From Bactericera cockerelli (lineage: Eukaryota; Arthropoda; Insecta; Hemiptera; Triozidae): 64,000 nt of DNA. Position 1 is the first letter of the stretch. Each line of letters opens with the position of its first letter. The stretch covers positions 14,693,880-14,757,879 of the forward strand of contig CM044960.1 in the NCBI GenBank assembly GCA_024516035.1. Reading direction: 5' to 3'. Below are positions 9,792 to 23,555 of the stretch, piece by piece. A model generated the notes under the pieces. That model saw only the letters and a program-made list of their open reading frames with translations. It made no database searches and was not told where the DNA came from. Both the position numbers and the translations under genes were made by a program.

Positions 9792-12700
9792 CTGAGAACA
9801 GAGGTGAATACAGCACAATATAATTCTGTCTTTTTTGATTTTTAAATAATTGGCGTCCAGAAATCCATAACAAAACTTACAGCCGTATTTATGAACAGAA
9901 AACGCCGTCTGAGCATGGTCTGAAGCATGATTTCCTTTAATATTATTGGCCAATACCTTGCTTGAGACATTGATCAGACAAAATTCGCTGTTCATAAATA
10001 CGGCTGTTAAAGTCTAAGGCCGAGATCCCACTGAGTGAAACATTTTGTCTCGCAATGTTGCGAAGCTTTTCTCGACATATCATGCTCCACTCTTCCTTTA
10101 GAATCAAATAAGATCGAATCCCACAGACTGAAACACTTTCCACTCAAAATTCAAAACAAAATGCTGTGAAAGGTTTCGAAACAAAAAAGACTCAGTGGGA
10201 TCCCGGCTTAATTTGGTAGGTACAAACTTACCCTGATATGACGTCACGAGTACTGCTGGGTATGTAGATACAAAAAGGCGAAAGCTATTATAAAATTAAT
10301 AAACAAAAGCAATTATTTAAATGGTACAAATGCATCAAAAGTTGAACATAAATCATAAACGTTTGAAGAAGGTACTTTAAAGTTTAGAAACACGTGTTGA
10401 AGATAAGAAATAGGAACGGAAATGCTCAACTTTTGGAACACTACTTGTGAAACAATCCAAGGCTATAGTAAGATTTTAGATTAGTTTCTTTGATCAGTTT
10501 AAATTTATACGGCAACTTTTGATCAGTGAAGAGATTATGAAGAAAGGTAAAGTACCAATTAATGGAATTATTGATGGTATAAAAAGTTAATTTAAAACTG
10601 CAAGAATAGCTATAGTAAACATAATAGTAAAATTATGGTTTCGCTAGATGGTGCAGGAATGGGACGAGTAGAAGATTGATGCATTAATGTTTAACTTTTA
10701 TAAAAAAAAAAAAAAATATAATAAAAATATTTAAAGTTTGGAAAAAAACTGACCTATTCCAGGTGATAGATCAAAAAAAAAAACTATAAGATTCCTTATC
10801 CAAGACATAGTTTTGTTCCTGCTGGCATAATTTTATAATCGAGATTTAAAATGTAGAAATTCCCATTTTCTTATTCCTTAGAATTATGTTGACTTACCTT
10901 ATCTTGCTCATAGTCAGAAATCATCACGAAGAGTTGACACGGGAACCCCTCAGGTGATCCCTTCGGTATGAGCATGTGCTGCGGCCAACCGCAGCCGCAG
11001 AAGTTGAATGTGGCCAGATCATCCGATCCTTCGGCCGGACGGTTGGAGTCCAGGTCACGGAATGTCGTCTCGAACGGAACGGTAACCGAGGACTCTAGAG
11101 AGGATCGCTCGATAACCGTGTTCGGTTCATTCACTGAAAATTGGCAATTTTTTATTCAAGATCTGGTGTTCAAAATCCAGCGCCGACAAAATTGCATTAT
11201 TATTTTTGCGGAAAATATTCGTATATCTTTTGGTACCCTTCTGTTGACCACCATCTGAATGAAAAAAAATCGAATCTTTTCGGACCCCACCAAAGGAAAA
11301 ACTGCCAGCGTCGATGGCGCTTTGAATGCACCGGTTCTGGTAGGATCGCCAAAGTTAAGCAACGTCCTGTGAAGTGAAGACTGCGTGATGCTGGGATTCC
11401 GGCCCAAACCAAGCTGGGTGAGGTCAGTTTGGCTAGCAGGTTTGTGAGTTTCCTGCGAATGGAGGAGGGTAACACCCCCGTCGTGATATGACCATGAAGA
11501 TGAAAGCGACGTTAAACCCAAAAAAAGGAAAATTTCAAAAAAGACAAGCTACTTATAACAAAGATTAAGGTCCGAATTATAAAATAGAATTCCCAAAAAG
11601 ATAAGCCAGTCCGGCCATCAAGTCAGACTATAGTGCCCTGTGATTGGTCAAAACTCTGACTTGAGGGACCGTCTGGCAGCTGACTTATCTTTTTTGTATG
11701 ATTATTTTATTTTTCAGCCCTAATCGTTTAAATCACTGGAGCTGAGGGGTGTAGCGCACTAGGCTTACATGCACGGTGACCTGGATTTGAATCCCGGCTG
11801 GGTAGAAAATATTCTACTGTGGACTTTGGACATCGGCGAACAGTGGCCGCATTATCAGAGTAAAATAAAAATAAAGTATAACTAAATGATACTCTTTGTA
11901 ATGCTATGCTACCCACAAAGATAGTGAAGAGACTTACATTCAACCACAAAGCGGTCCAATTCGATGAACATGTTCTTGTGTTCGCGCAGACTGATCTGGG
12001 CGTTCCTCTCATCATACTTGGGAGCCAGGAAGATCCTTACGGTGCCACGGCGCCGGCCGCCCCTGTTCTCAACCTGCAGGAACATAAACAGGAAATACAG
12101 GAAGAGAAAATTGAAGTCTAGATTTTTTTTTTTTTTTTTTTTTTAAGGTAGGTGTGCCCCGGAACCGCTTTCGCATTACTTCAGGGCACTTTACCTTTCA
12201 TCCATGCTATTCCGGAAACGGAAAATTTCGGTCAGAAATTTCCGCTCCGGCCGGGATTCGAACCCGCAACCTCCGGGTCAGTAACCAATGCTCTTAACCA
12301 CTGAGCCACGGAGTCTAGAAGTTATGAATGAAAAGAAATGAATGAGTTTGTTGACCATCTTGGAAGTAAACTGATTGAAACTTCTTGAGATAGCAGAGCC
12401 AAAGGATATTTGAGGAGCTTTTTTTCAGACCGTGATTAGTCCAAAATTGGAAAAAAATGAGTTACCTACACCAAATTGTTCGTCTTGCAAAGCTTAATTT
12501 GAAAATAAAATAAATATCTATCAAACCGTGATATATCCCACATTAAATCTCTATTGAAAAAAGAGTTTTTTTTCAGAACGTGTTTAGTCCACCAAGTACT
12601 GTGTATCATACCGTGATTAGTCCCAACAACCAATCAGAACACTATTATTTCAAGGTCGCGCGATGTAAAGATGAACAGAATCAGTTCGGTTGGTACAAAA

Positions 12701-15510
12701 GTATCCTCCAAACTGAAAGTATTTCCAATGACTCTGAGGAAGAAGTCATTTGTGAATGTCTGGAAGATGAAGTAGGACTAAAAGTTTAATTTTTGGTCTA
12801 TCCTCATACGGACTCATACCTATTATTAAATGTGGAACAAATTGAAGCTAGATTAGATCAAATTGATTTCTTGTACCTTTTCTTAAAACAACTCAAAATA
12901 TAGCTGTCTTTTTACTTTGTTCAAAGCTAATAAAGCCTTTTAATTTAATTTCTTTTGTATTTTTTTCTGATTTGTGTTAATCTGATTATCATAATAGAAG
13001 TCTGGACAGATAGGTAGTCATAATAATATAAGGATGAGCTCAAACTTGAGACCACCGGCTTGGGAGTCCATCGCTTTACCAACAGTGCTACAAAAAATGC
13101 TGGCATTATAAAAATGAAAATGACATGGGTAATATTTCTTATTTTTCAAACAGTGATTAGTCCCAGCTCATTTTTTTCCAACCGTGATTAGTCCACTCAT
13201 TCCTGTCAAACCATGATTAGTCCAAAATAAAACTTGAAATTTCAGAATTTAGGTTTATAAGCTCAAATATAATCAATTTAATTTATTTTTCTGTTTTTTT
13301 GAGCTTTCATTTGATACTTTTTTCACTTTTCCAAGTCTAACAATACACTTGTAACTAAAAAAATTCAATTTCCCAAATCTTGCATCTGTGTGACTAATCA
13401 CGGTCTGAAAAAAAGCTCCTCATTTGTACCAAAGGATTTCGATGCATTCAACGAAATATTTATTTTTATGATAACATGAATTGTATATCTAAATAAAGTT
13501 CGTTTGAATTCTGAATGATTAACTCTAGAAATGAGAGTCAGTCTACTGTAGACTAACCATGAAGATGGGTTTGATCAATGGGGAAAGGAGCGATTTTGAA
13601 GAAATGTTTTTGTTTAATGTTGAATAATTTAAATAGTTTAATATTATGTAGTGAGAAAATAATGAATAGTTTTGAAAAATATAACTCCAGAATATTTCAA
13701 TTCCCAAAGAGCAAGAAAATATTTCCCGTACTCTGTACCTACTCGAAGCACATATTGTTATCTTTTCTAACATTATTACATACAAGTTTCAAAAAAAAAA
13801 TTCTCTAAATAAAATATATGTATGTAGGCACCTCAAAATATATCTAAATCTTTTCTTCGTAAAGTTTTCAACCATAAAAAGTTTCGCGTTCATCACAAAA
13901 AAATAAGGAAAGTAATATAAATATACTTAGGTACTGTAAAAGAATAAATAATAAGGTATGTACATTTTATAATTATTTGCTAATAATATTCTACTGACTC
14001 ATTTATGAGGTAAGTTATATCACGACAACTCGTGCATAGAGGTCTTCTGTTTAAATTATGGTGGGAAACTGGGAAGACGAAACAAAAACATATTATAGGA
14101 CGACTCCTGTTTAAAGTATATGTGGGGCGACGGACCGAAAGACTTGAAAAGTCAATAAATAAGTTAATGAGTTGGTAAATGATTTATCTTTATGTATATT
14201 ATAAATATCTGCATTTATAAATCACACATTAAACAGGGTAAGAAAGCTTATCAACTGATTAGGGCTGTTGGAGTTTTTTTTATATATTTTTTTTTCAATT
14301 CTTTTATTTTAATTTTTTATCAATTCTTTTGTATGTAAAACATTGGGATTGTGAGTTAACCATTCACGGAATTCGGCATTGATGAAATAAAATCAATTGA
14401 TTCGTGTCACAATAATTGGGACGAATTGAATGAACATTTTTGTAATAGCTCTGTGGACCTAAGTCTAGATTTCACGAATTGTTTTGAATGGGGAAATGCA
14501 AGTTCTGACTCGCACTTGTGATCCCGATTTTCTCCATTAATTTCGCTCTTGATCTACTTTAAATTGGAATTTTAAACTATCATATTTTGTGTTAGTCACG
14601 ATGTGATATCACAATAACTACTCAAACTCACTGATAAAATCACACCGAACTTGGGACTCGAAGCACCGAGCTCCGGTTACGAGTCCGCCGCATTGCCGAT
14701 CAAGATACTGAGTACCTATGTATTAATTTTTTTTTTTTTAAGGATGAGTGTTTCATAGCCGTTTTTATTTCGTAACCATGAAACAGGAGCTACTGTAGAC
14801 GCTTGTGGTCTGTGTTGTAGCCTGCCTATCCCGTAGTATGCCTCCCCTCTGATGGGCGAGAAGTAACAGAATACTTCCCAATTAGGTGCTGGGTCAACAC
14901 GAGCGCACCGGAAGGTATCCCTTACAAACAATTGTAACCAAATTAATAATACAAAGGAGCAAGGACTCTGATTGTTAATTCTCCTCTGTAAATAAATATC
15001 ATTTAAAAAAAAATACAATTTTTTTTTCGGCACGGGGGATCGAACACGGGACCTTCCGCATAGCAAGCGAGTGCTTAACCGCTGAGCTAATCGCGCGCTG
15101 TATGACACTCACGTTAATCTTGACGGTGAAGGGCGCGTGCTGCAGATGGGTGAAGCGGGCGTAGATGGGCCCCCGGGGGGAGAAGTCGAGGCCGCGGGAC
15201 AGGTTGATGTCACTCTGCTGCCAGAAGGTGGAGAACTCGTTACGCGGGATCCCCGGGGCCGACACCTCCACGTTCTTGATGCGGACTCCGTCGTAGCTGA
15301 GCTGCAACACAAATCAATGTTAGCAATCCTAAATGAGCTAACTGACAAAACAGATTTTTTTTGGGAGGACAAAGAAACTACAACATAAGTATTAACCACT
15401 GTCTTGTCACCAGCGCTTTCTATGAAATAAGAGAGAGAGCGTAAAAATATTTATCATAAAATACTTTACAACTGGTGCTACATGGGCACTTGCCTAAACG
15501 ACACAGTATA

Positions 15511-15553
<43 letters not shown>

Positions 15554-18500
15554 ATGAAATTACTGACCAGTTATTCACCAAAAAATTTTATGTTTTAATT
15601 TTCTTTTTATCTATATTAACTTAAGTAAAGGACAGGCAGAGTTGGTGGAAAAATAGAACTTCCATTTTTATCGTTATTTCCTGCTATAGTAGATTTTATA
15701 ATTTATAATTATTGTGTCTACAAAAACTTCGGAACTTTCCAGACTGGTGTCATAAAGCCTCTAATATAACTCTCAGTACGCCCAAGTCTCGAAATACCTA
15801 AGTTAAGCTGACAGGAAACAAGCTCTGACAGCGAAAATGGAAAAATTAAACCCCTCTCCTGTGACAAGAGGACGATTTTAAATCTTCATAAATTAATATT
15901 ATGAAGGTTTATAATAACCATAGACAGACGATGAAAAAAAAAAGATTTTTTAAATGACTTTCAATGGAGGATTTTTCAATGGTTAGGTTCAAACCCTATC
16001 CTAACCAAGTTTAGTGAAAACCTACATGTATTATGTAAACTTTATATGGACCACAAGAGAATATTATACATATTAATGCTATAGGAAGGATTAACACAAT
16101 TGATACGTACGAAAATACTCGTAATCATACAAGATACCAATGCTGCCAGTGTGTTGTCAGCATTGCCATCAGAACAATTGCAGTCATTGTTTTATTTATA
16201 AATAAATACTAATAAATTTGAATTTTCCATTCAGATACCTTGTACCTAATGCTTGGCAATATCAATAAGCTTTGAGTGCTACACTTACCTGAGGAAGGGT
16301 GTAAGCAGGTAGGGTGTGCTTGTACTCCATGAAGATGTCATTGATGTTCTCGTGCCACCTGTAGAAGATGGGATCCCTCATGGCGGTGGTGGAGTCTCCC
16401 ATGACACCATAGTCTTCCTGCAACGCCAAGGTAACATGACTTTACTATCTAGAAAAGTTTGTAGGTTGTTGTTGTTTTTTTTTTAAGCTTTATTAGGTAG
16501 AACAAAAAATATATACAGTAGAACACAATGAAATATAAAGAAAAACAAAAAGATTAAACAAATATACAAGAAGGAAAAAAAAGAGAGAAAATATGTCCTA
16601 CCTAAAGAGCGGGGTTATTGCCTGTGGCAATCTCTTCCACCCAACCCTGTTGTTGTTGTTGTAGCCAGCTTGGCTACAGCTGGAGAGGTAAGTGATGGTC
16701 TCCAGCCAACTTTATTTGAAAAGTTGGCTCGTCCTGAACCACATACTTCTATGTGCAATCAACCATCATGAGGACTTGGACATTTCTTTATAAGCCATTA
16801 AACCCTTAGAAAACTGCAAGCTATCCTGGCTTGTAAGGGTTGGCTAGTCTGTTCTCTGTTTATAGTCCTCTAGCGAGACACTGGTCTTCTCCCTGTTTAA
16901 CGTCCCCCAGCCAGACACTGGTTTGTAGGTTTCTGACGTTGGCACCTCAAAAGCTTTGAGTGCTAAGTCGGAGTGGACTTGTAAGATCTCATCAGTTAGC
17001 CATAGCTCTGTTTTAAGCAACGTCAATCATGGAAAGGAAATAGATTGGTGTGCTTTGCGGGTTGGAATTAATTTGTACAAAACTTAGAAATTCATAATGA
17101 TTTTTTTGCTAAATTCCAGTTTCCTAGTCAAGCTGGGTGATTTCAATGTGAATGTCAGTGTTGTTTTCCCAGTGGATGTTGTTAGAAAGTGTATGTTGGG
17201 TACAGTCAGAAACACGTGATTGTATCTGGGAATGGTTTTTGCTAGAAATTAACCTGAGTGCTTCAACGGAAAAGAAACGTACTAGGTACCTACTTATACA
17301 CTATAATAATTAATTAATTATGTAGGTATTTAAACTATTACTAAACTTACTAACGTGATACTATCAAACATATTTTGTGTTGTTCAATATTGCGCTACAA
17401 TCACAACAAGAACATACCAGGGTCCATTTCGCCAGCACCACCACCTTTAAAATGTAAATTTTTTTTTACATGGGTATTTTGTGCTAATTTTGTGCAATTT
17501 TCGGGGTTTGCTGCACAAAATTGCACAAAATTAGCACAAAATACCCATGTAAAAAAAACATTACATTTTAAAGGTGGTGGTGCTGGCGAAATGGACCCAA
17601 CATACCAGGTATCTGTGCTACAATCACAGCAAGAACATACCAGGTATCTGCGCTACAATCACAGCAAGAACATACCAGGTATCTGTGCTACAATCACAGC
17701 AAGAACATACCAGGTATCTGTGGTCCGGGTCGTGGCAGAAGGCGATGGCGATGTGGCCGAAGTTGTGCAGCTCTCCGTACAACTTCTTGTTGATGGAGAG
17801 GTCACTGGCCTCCAGCATGTTGCCAAGCAGGTCAATGCCCTTCTCTTCTGTCAGGGGCACTTTGTCACCCCGGGGCTGGACACCAAATTCAGAAACAGCA
17901 TAAAATCATTATTATTATTATACAACGCTTTATTATATATAAATGGACATTATGTACATACAAATAATTATTTTAACAATAAAAAAAATTGAAAACAATA
18001 TATACAAAAAAACGAAAAAGAATAGAAAATATATAAAACATATGTCCTAACTAAAGGGCGGGGTTATTGCCTATGGCAATCTCTTCCACCCAACCCTTAT
18101 CTCCCTTACAATCATTCAGTTAAATAGATACACTATGGACCAGGACCTTATTCCAGAAAGTACTCTGACTCTCAAAATCCCCAAATCCCTCTTTCAGCCG
18201 TCAAAGTACGTTCTAATAAGCCAATCAGAGGTGTTGTTTACCCGATCAAATCAAAGATAATGACACTGATGAGCTGGGAATGGTTATGAGAGAGACCATC
18301 AGAATAATTTAGGCTAGCTCACGCCACTAACATCTGTATAATTAACCGAGATGTCTTCCCCTCGTCGAAATCGTATGTTGGTGGACAGATTAGGTGTGAA
18401 GTAGTGATGCCCAAACACAATGGACAAAATCCGCGTTTAAATTCTAAAATAAGAGAGATTTGAATTGAAACACAATAAAAGGAATTTTGAATAGTAAAGC

Positions 18501-21500
18501 TTTTTCCTGAAATAGATTTTATTTCATTTTTTAGAGTCATGAGTTGGTGGAATTTTTTTATAGTAGATACGCAGTGGTTTTTTCATGAGGGATTTATGTT
18601 TATCTCCCGCCAGCATCATTTTCGAGGGAAAATAAAACAGGATTCAGTAATTTATTTGAAATATGTATAGGAAAACAGATGTGAAAAGAAGGCGCTTGTT
18701 TTGATGTTTTCATTTATATTACACATCAAAACACACACACATGTGCACGCTTCAAAGTTTTCTTTTTCAACTTTTCCGCACGTTAAGCACAGAGTTTGAT
18801 ATCGATGCCTAAATTGTGCTTCTGGCTTGAAGTAAAAATACACTTTCTGGATAAAAAACGTACATATACTCGTAACCTATACATTTTTTTACTATTAAAA
18901 ATCAATGTTTTTGTTGCTGATTTATTATTTGTGTTTTTTTAAACATTTCTCCTATACTAATATTATGTGATGATCCATTAATATTTCCCCATATTGTGAC
19001 CAAACATATCATAAAAGAAATCCAGTCAACGTGTACCTTTAGGCCTATAGGCTATAGGGCCTATAATTGCTTTCCAGTATATTTTTATTTTACTTGTATT
19101 AGGTAATTACCGAATAATATCTATAGTCATTACGCAAGCATTTCTATTTTTATACTATCACTTCTGTAGAAAATATAATAATAATAATAATATCGCCTTA
19201 TTTATACTGCCCGATAAGGACTATTAAAGTCCCATTATTCCAGCAGTAAGCTCAAGAGGTATTATTATGTGGTAAAAATCCCAAATGGGATGATAATTTG
19301 TCATGTCCTGGCTGGGTTTCGAACCCACGACCTCTGGAACCTCTGGATTCACAGAGTGCCGCCTTTACCACTGAGCTACCGGTACATACCGTAATAAAGA
19401 TATTCTTACCGTAGCCACACTGCCGGTGTGAATGGCCTCCAAGATTCTGTCCCTCCATCTGTTCAGGTCATCCAGCTCGAAACGGAGACGCTCGCTATCT
19501 CTGTTTAGATCCTATGGAGAAGACAAATGCCGACCATGAATTAATTTATCAGGGTACCTGATTTGCAAGTTTTCAGAGAATGGAGGGTAAACCCCCTGTC
19601 TTGATAAATTAGAATAGAATAGAATAGAATATACCTTGTTTATACTGCCGAGGTAAGACTGAAAAGTCCCTTTACTCCAGCAGTCATTTGTTGTTGTTAT
19701 GACCATATAGTTATAACCTGAAGCAGTTCAAAGGGACGTTGAATTAAAACTTGGCACTTTATCTCCGCAAAGGTTTTGTGCCCTTGTCTGACGTGCATTT
19801 AGAGTTTCATAACTACTGGAAAAAGTAGCTTAGTTACAAACTAGGCAAAGAGGTACCTACTAAAGGTATTCACTAAATTTAATATTTTAATTCCAGTGTA
19901 CCTATCACAAAACTTACCAAAAGCACATGGTTCATTTTATATTTTTTGTACCTGCTATTCGGAATTTCTATTAAAATAATTTAATTTGGTCTCTCATTTC
20001 TCAGAACAGGAAAATTTGTTCCCCGGATGTTCTGAAAAAAAAGTACGAACTGAGGGGTCAACTCCCTTCAACTTCAAACAAATTCTAGGAATTTTTCCAT
20101 CACGTTGCTTTGAGTATTTTCTTTTGAAATTGTCGTTCTGGAAAGAGAGAGACCGTGCTCCAGAGAAAACAATAAAGCTACATGTCATGTCAACAGTAAA
20201 CAGAAATTCTCATAAACGGGAATTTTCTTGGAAAAGTGAAAAGAGCTATCAGTGAGTAAATCAGCCGGAAGCTCTTTTTCCTTTTCGATTAGATACCGAA
20301 CCGTGTTTACTGAAATTTTGTCAACCCACTGTAATTATCTTTTCCTTTTTACTATGGTTACCTTTCATCCACTACATCGTGTAGGTTTAATGTAATTATA
20401 TAATATTGTATATTATAATGTATCTGATTTCAACTTCAAGTCTATTACGGAGTTAGAAAAAAAAATATACTGTGCTGAATCAGAAATTTCTCGTATAGGT
20501 CAGAGTGTATCTTAGACTGATTATTCTTCAAGCTTGAGTTGAAATATAATTATTCAGTCTTATCGCCTAAAGTACGGAGATAGCAAAAGTTCTAATATTT
20601 AATGTATTTTACTACTCACGAGTTCTCATGGTTATTTCGAGGGGAGGGTACACTCAGATTCAAGAAGAACATTCAGAAGCAAAAATCTGATTTTGAACAT
20701 GGGGGTAACCTCAATTGTAGGGATATACAATTCCCCTAATATGTAGGTACCTGTTACCTGTTAGGTACATAAATAATTAATTATAACCTATTACATAATT
20801 ATAACCTAGAAAATATTAAGAAAAAAATCATAATGAGGGACTTACACTCAGAACTGTGTTCTTGAATCGTGGGGGCCAGGTCCTGGATGCATTAGCGGCA
20901 TCTAGCTTGGAAAAGTAAGCTTCAGGGATGGGGTCCTTCAGGTTGCTGAACTTGCGAGTCCTCTTTAGCTTGTTGCTGAGACGCTCTGCGTTGTACCTGC
21001 AACAATATCGGTACATTAAAGTAATAGTACGAGGATGAAGCTCAAAAATATCTTTTCCTATGACGGAGGTAATAATACTGCGAAAAGGAACAGTTCTTCT
21101 TATTTTCTAATAAATTGCACTCTACCTTTTTCCAAACCTACTTGGGGTGGGCGTTGTTCGATGAATTTTGTTCCCCATTGCGAAAAGTAACAGTGATATT
21201 ATTTTTTTAATTTTCAATGGCGGCTGGCTGTTCCAGACCTAAGCCAGACTTGAAGAGGTGAAGCACCAAAAGAAGGAAAACTATGAAAGTCCTGACATTT
21301 TAATTTCTTGAAATTATTATTTCATAATTTTCGGAAAAACATAAATAAGAGAAGAAAAAAATTCAAAACTCAGGCGGACATAAGATATAAAATTATCCTA
21401 TCATTTAGCATTTTGACCACATAAAATATAACTTGGGCTTACTGCCAGATTTATAAGACTCATAAATCTTAATCAGGAAGTATGAGGCGATATATATTAT

Positions 21501-23446
21501 CATAAAAAGATAACAAAAGAGCTGTATCTCTCCGAATACGAGGCACGAGATACAAGCGAACCTCGTATGGATTTGAAGACGGAGCTGCGCTTTCTTACAT
21601 TGAAAATTAGATGATGAGAATGTTCTGTCCTTTTTTAAATAAAAAATATATCTAACCATGTTAACAAAAGGTAACAAGAAAAAAATAAATAAAATATATA
21701 CATATGTCCTAACTAAAGGGCAATAACCCCGCCCTTTAGTTAGGACATGTGTATATATTTTATTTATTTTTTTCTTGTTTATATTTTTAATACTATCAAT
21801 TTTATATTTAATTTTTACCATTGTTTGTCTGTATATTTGTTCTGCTAATAAAGAGTTTCTAAATAAATAAATAAATAAAATAAATAAACAACATACCTAG
21901 CCAAGATCTGCTGGTGCATGTAGTAGAAGAGCTCCCCCCTGCGGTCCTTGTTGATGATGTTGATGGGTCCCTCAAAGGGGTAGACGAGGTGCCAGTGCCA
22001 GTGGTGGAGGTTGATGCCAATGTCCTCTCGGAAGTAGGCCACCCGGTGTTCCTCATCCAGATCAGACGCGGAGTAGTCCTTGGGGATTTCCAGAGGCATC
22101 TGGGAAACCCGGAAAAAATCGTTACACAAAGGGCCGAAATGAGGAGCATACGTGCAAAAATGAATATCTCCAAAATTACAAGAATGGAGTGAGGAATTGA
22201 TTCTAACAGTTTATACTGAGCGGAATTCAAAAAATAAACAATAAACGACCTTATTAAAAAACATCCCATAGTAATTGCCCTTTCAAAATGACCGTATCAA
22301 TCAAATCTGAACAGATCCATACTTGTTTCTATATTGTTTTACTTTTCATTATATCAGTTTTTCCTTCATACTGAAAATTCATATTTCCGGAGATGTTCAT
22401 TTTTGCTCGTATTCTCCTCAAATATAAAACAAGATTAAAGTCGTACGCTAGACCCACCCTCAAGTCGGAGTTTCAACCAATCACAGCGCACTATAGCCCC
22501 ACTTTTGATGGATGAACGGATGAAGTATCCGATTGACCGATTACCTACAACCAAGACTTTGCCCTGCGAAGTATTCAAATCGAAAACCCAATTAAAATTT
22601 GTATGAACGCCTAAAATCTTATGTAACTATGCAATGTGCACTATAGAATTTCAACTGAAGTATTGGTTTCTACTTATGCAATATGCGTCATTTCTTCCTT
22701 TCGTACACTAGTACTATCAGGAAATGGTATTAGGTACCTACTTCTTTTTAATTTTTGCAATGAAATTTTATTTTTAAATAACAATTCATTAATCATTTTT
22801 CCAACTTTCAACATTTTTTAGTCAAGCATAATACCTATTATTCTCATCTTAGGAATGGTACCTACCTAACACCCAAAATGTCAAATGTCCCGTTTCCTCT
22901 TCATCTTTCTAATGTAATTAACTCAATTAATTTTACCCTTTTCATTCGTAATTATTTCGTCTCTTTCATTTTTAATGTCATAAAATAAATCTGACAGAAT
23001 AAAATAACGCCTACGTCGGCGTCGCCTACTTCTTAGGCATAATATTATTTGTGATGATGATTTTTTTTTCAAATGATTTTTTCATCTATAAAGTCCGAAG
23101 GATAAAAATTTTCAAGGGAAGGAAAACCTATATTGTATAGTATAATATTTATAATACATGAATTATAACTGTGCTTCAAATGCATTGTACTCTGAAGTTG
23201 CCCGACCTCAGTAGCTCGATCAATAAGGTGGAGGACTCGTAACCGGAGGTCGGTGGTTCGAGTCCCAAGTTCAGAAAAGATTTAGTAAAGCGAGTTGAAG
23301 TAATTTTATTACTTCCGATGGATTTCTAATATTAGAAAACGGAAGTCTGTCCCGGTAGCTCAGTGGTAAAGGCGGCACTATGTGAATCCAGAGATTCCAG
23401 AGGTCGTGAGTTCGAAACCTAGCCGAGACATGACAAATTATCCTCC

Positions 23447-23481
<35 letters not shown>

Positions 23482-23520
23482 CATGTCCTATTTTGTTGAA
23501 TGTATGTAGTTGACCAATAA

Positions 23521-23555
<35 letters not shown>

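Noticed and set aside
9459..9845. 128-residue plus-strand frame opposite the PPO last exon
   Set aside because: Antisense shadow of the repetitive PPO tail; no independent evidence.
21405..21821. 138-residue minus-strand frame in PPO intron 5
   Set aside because: Overlaps dispersed repeat K and AT-rich intron; composition and lack of a domain argue against a gene.
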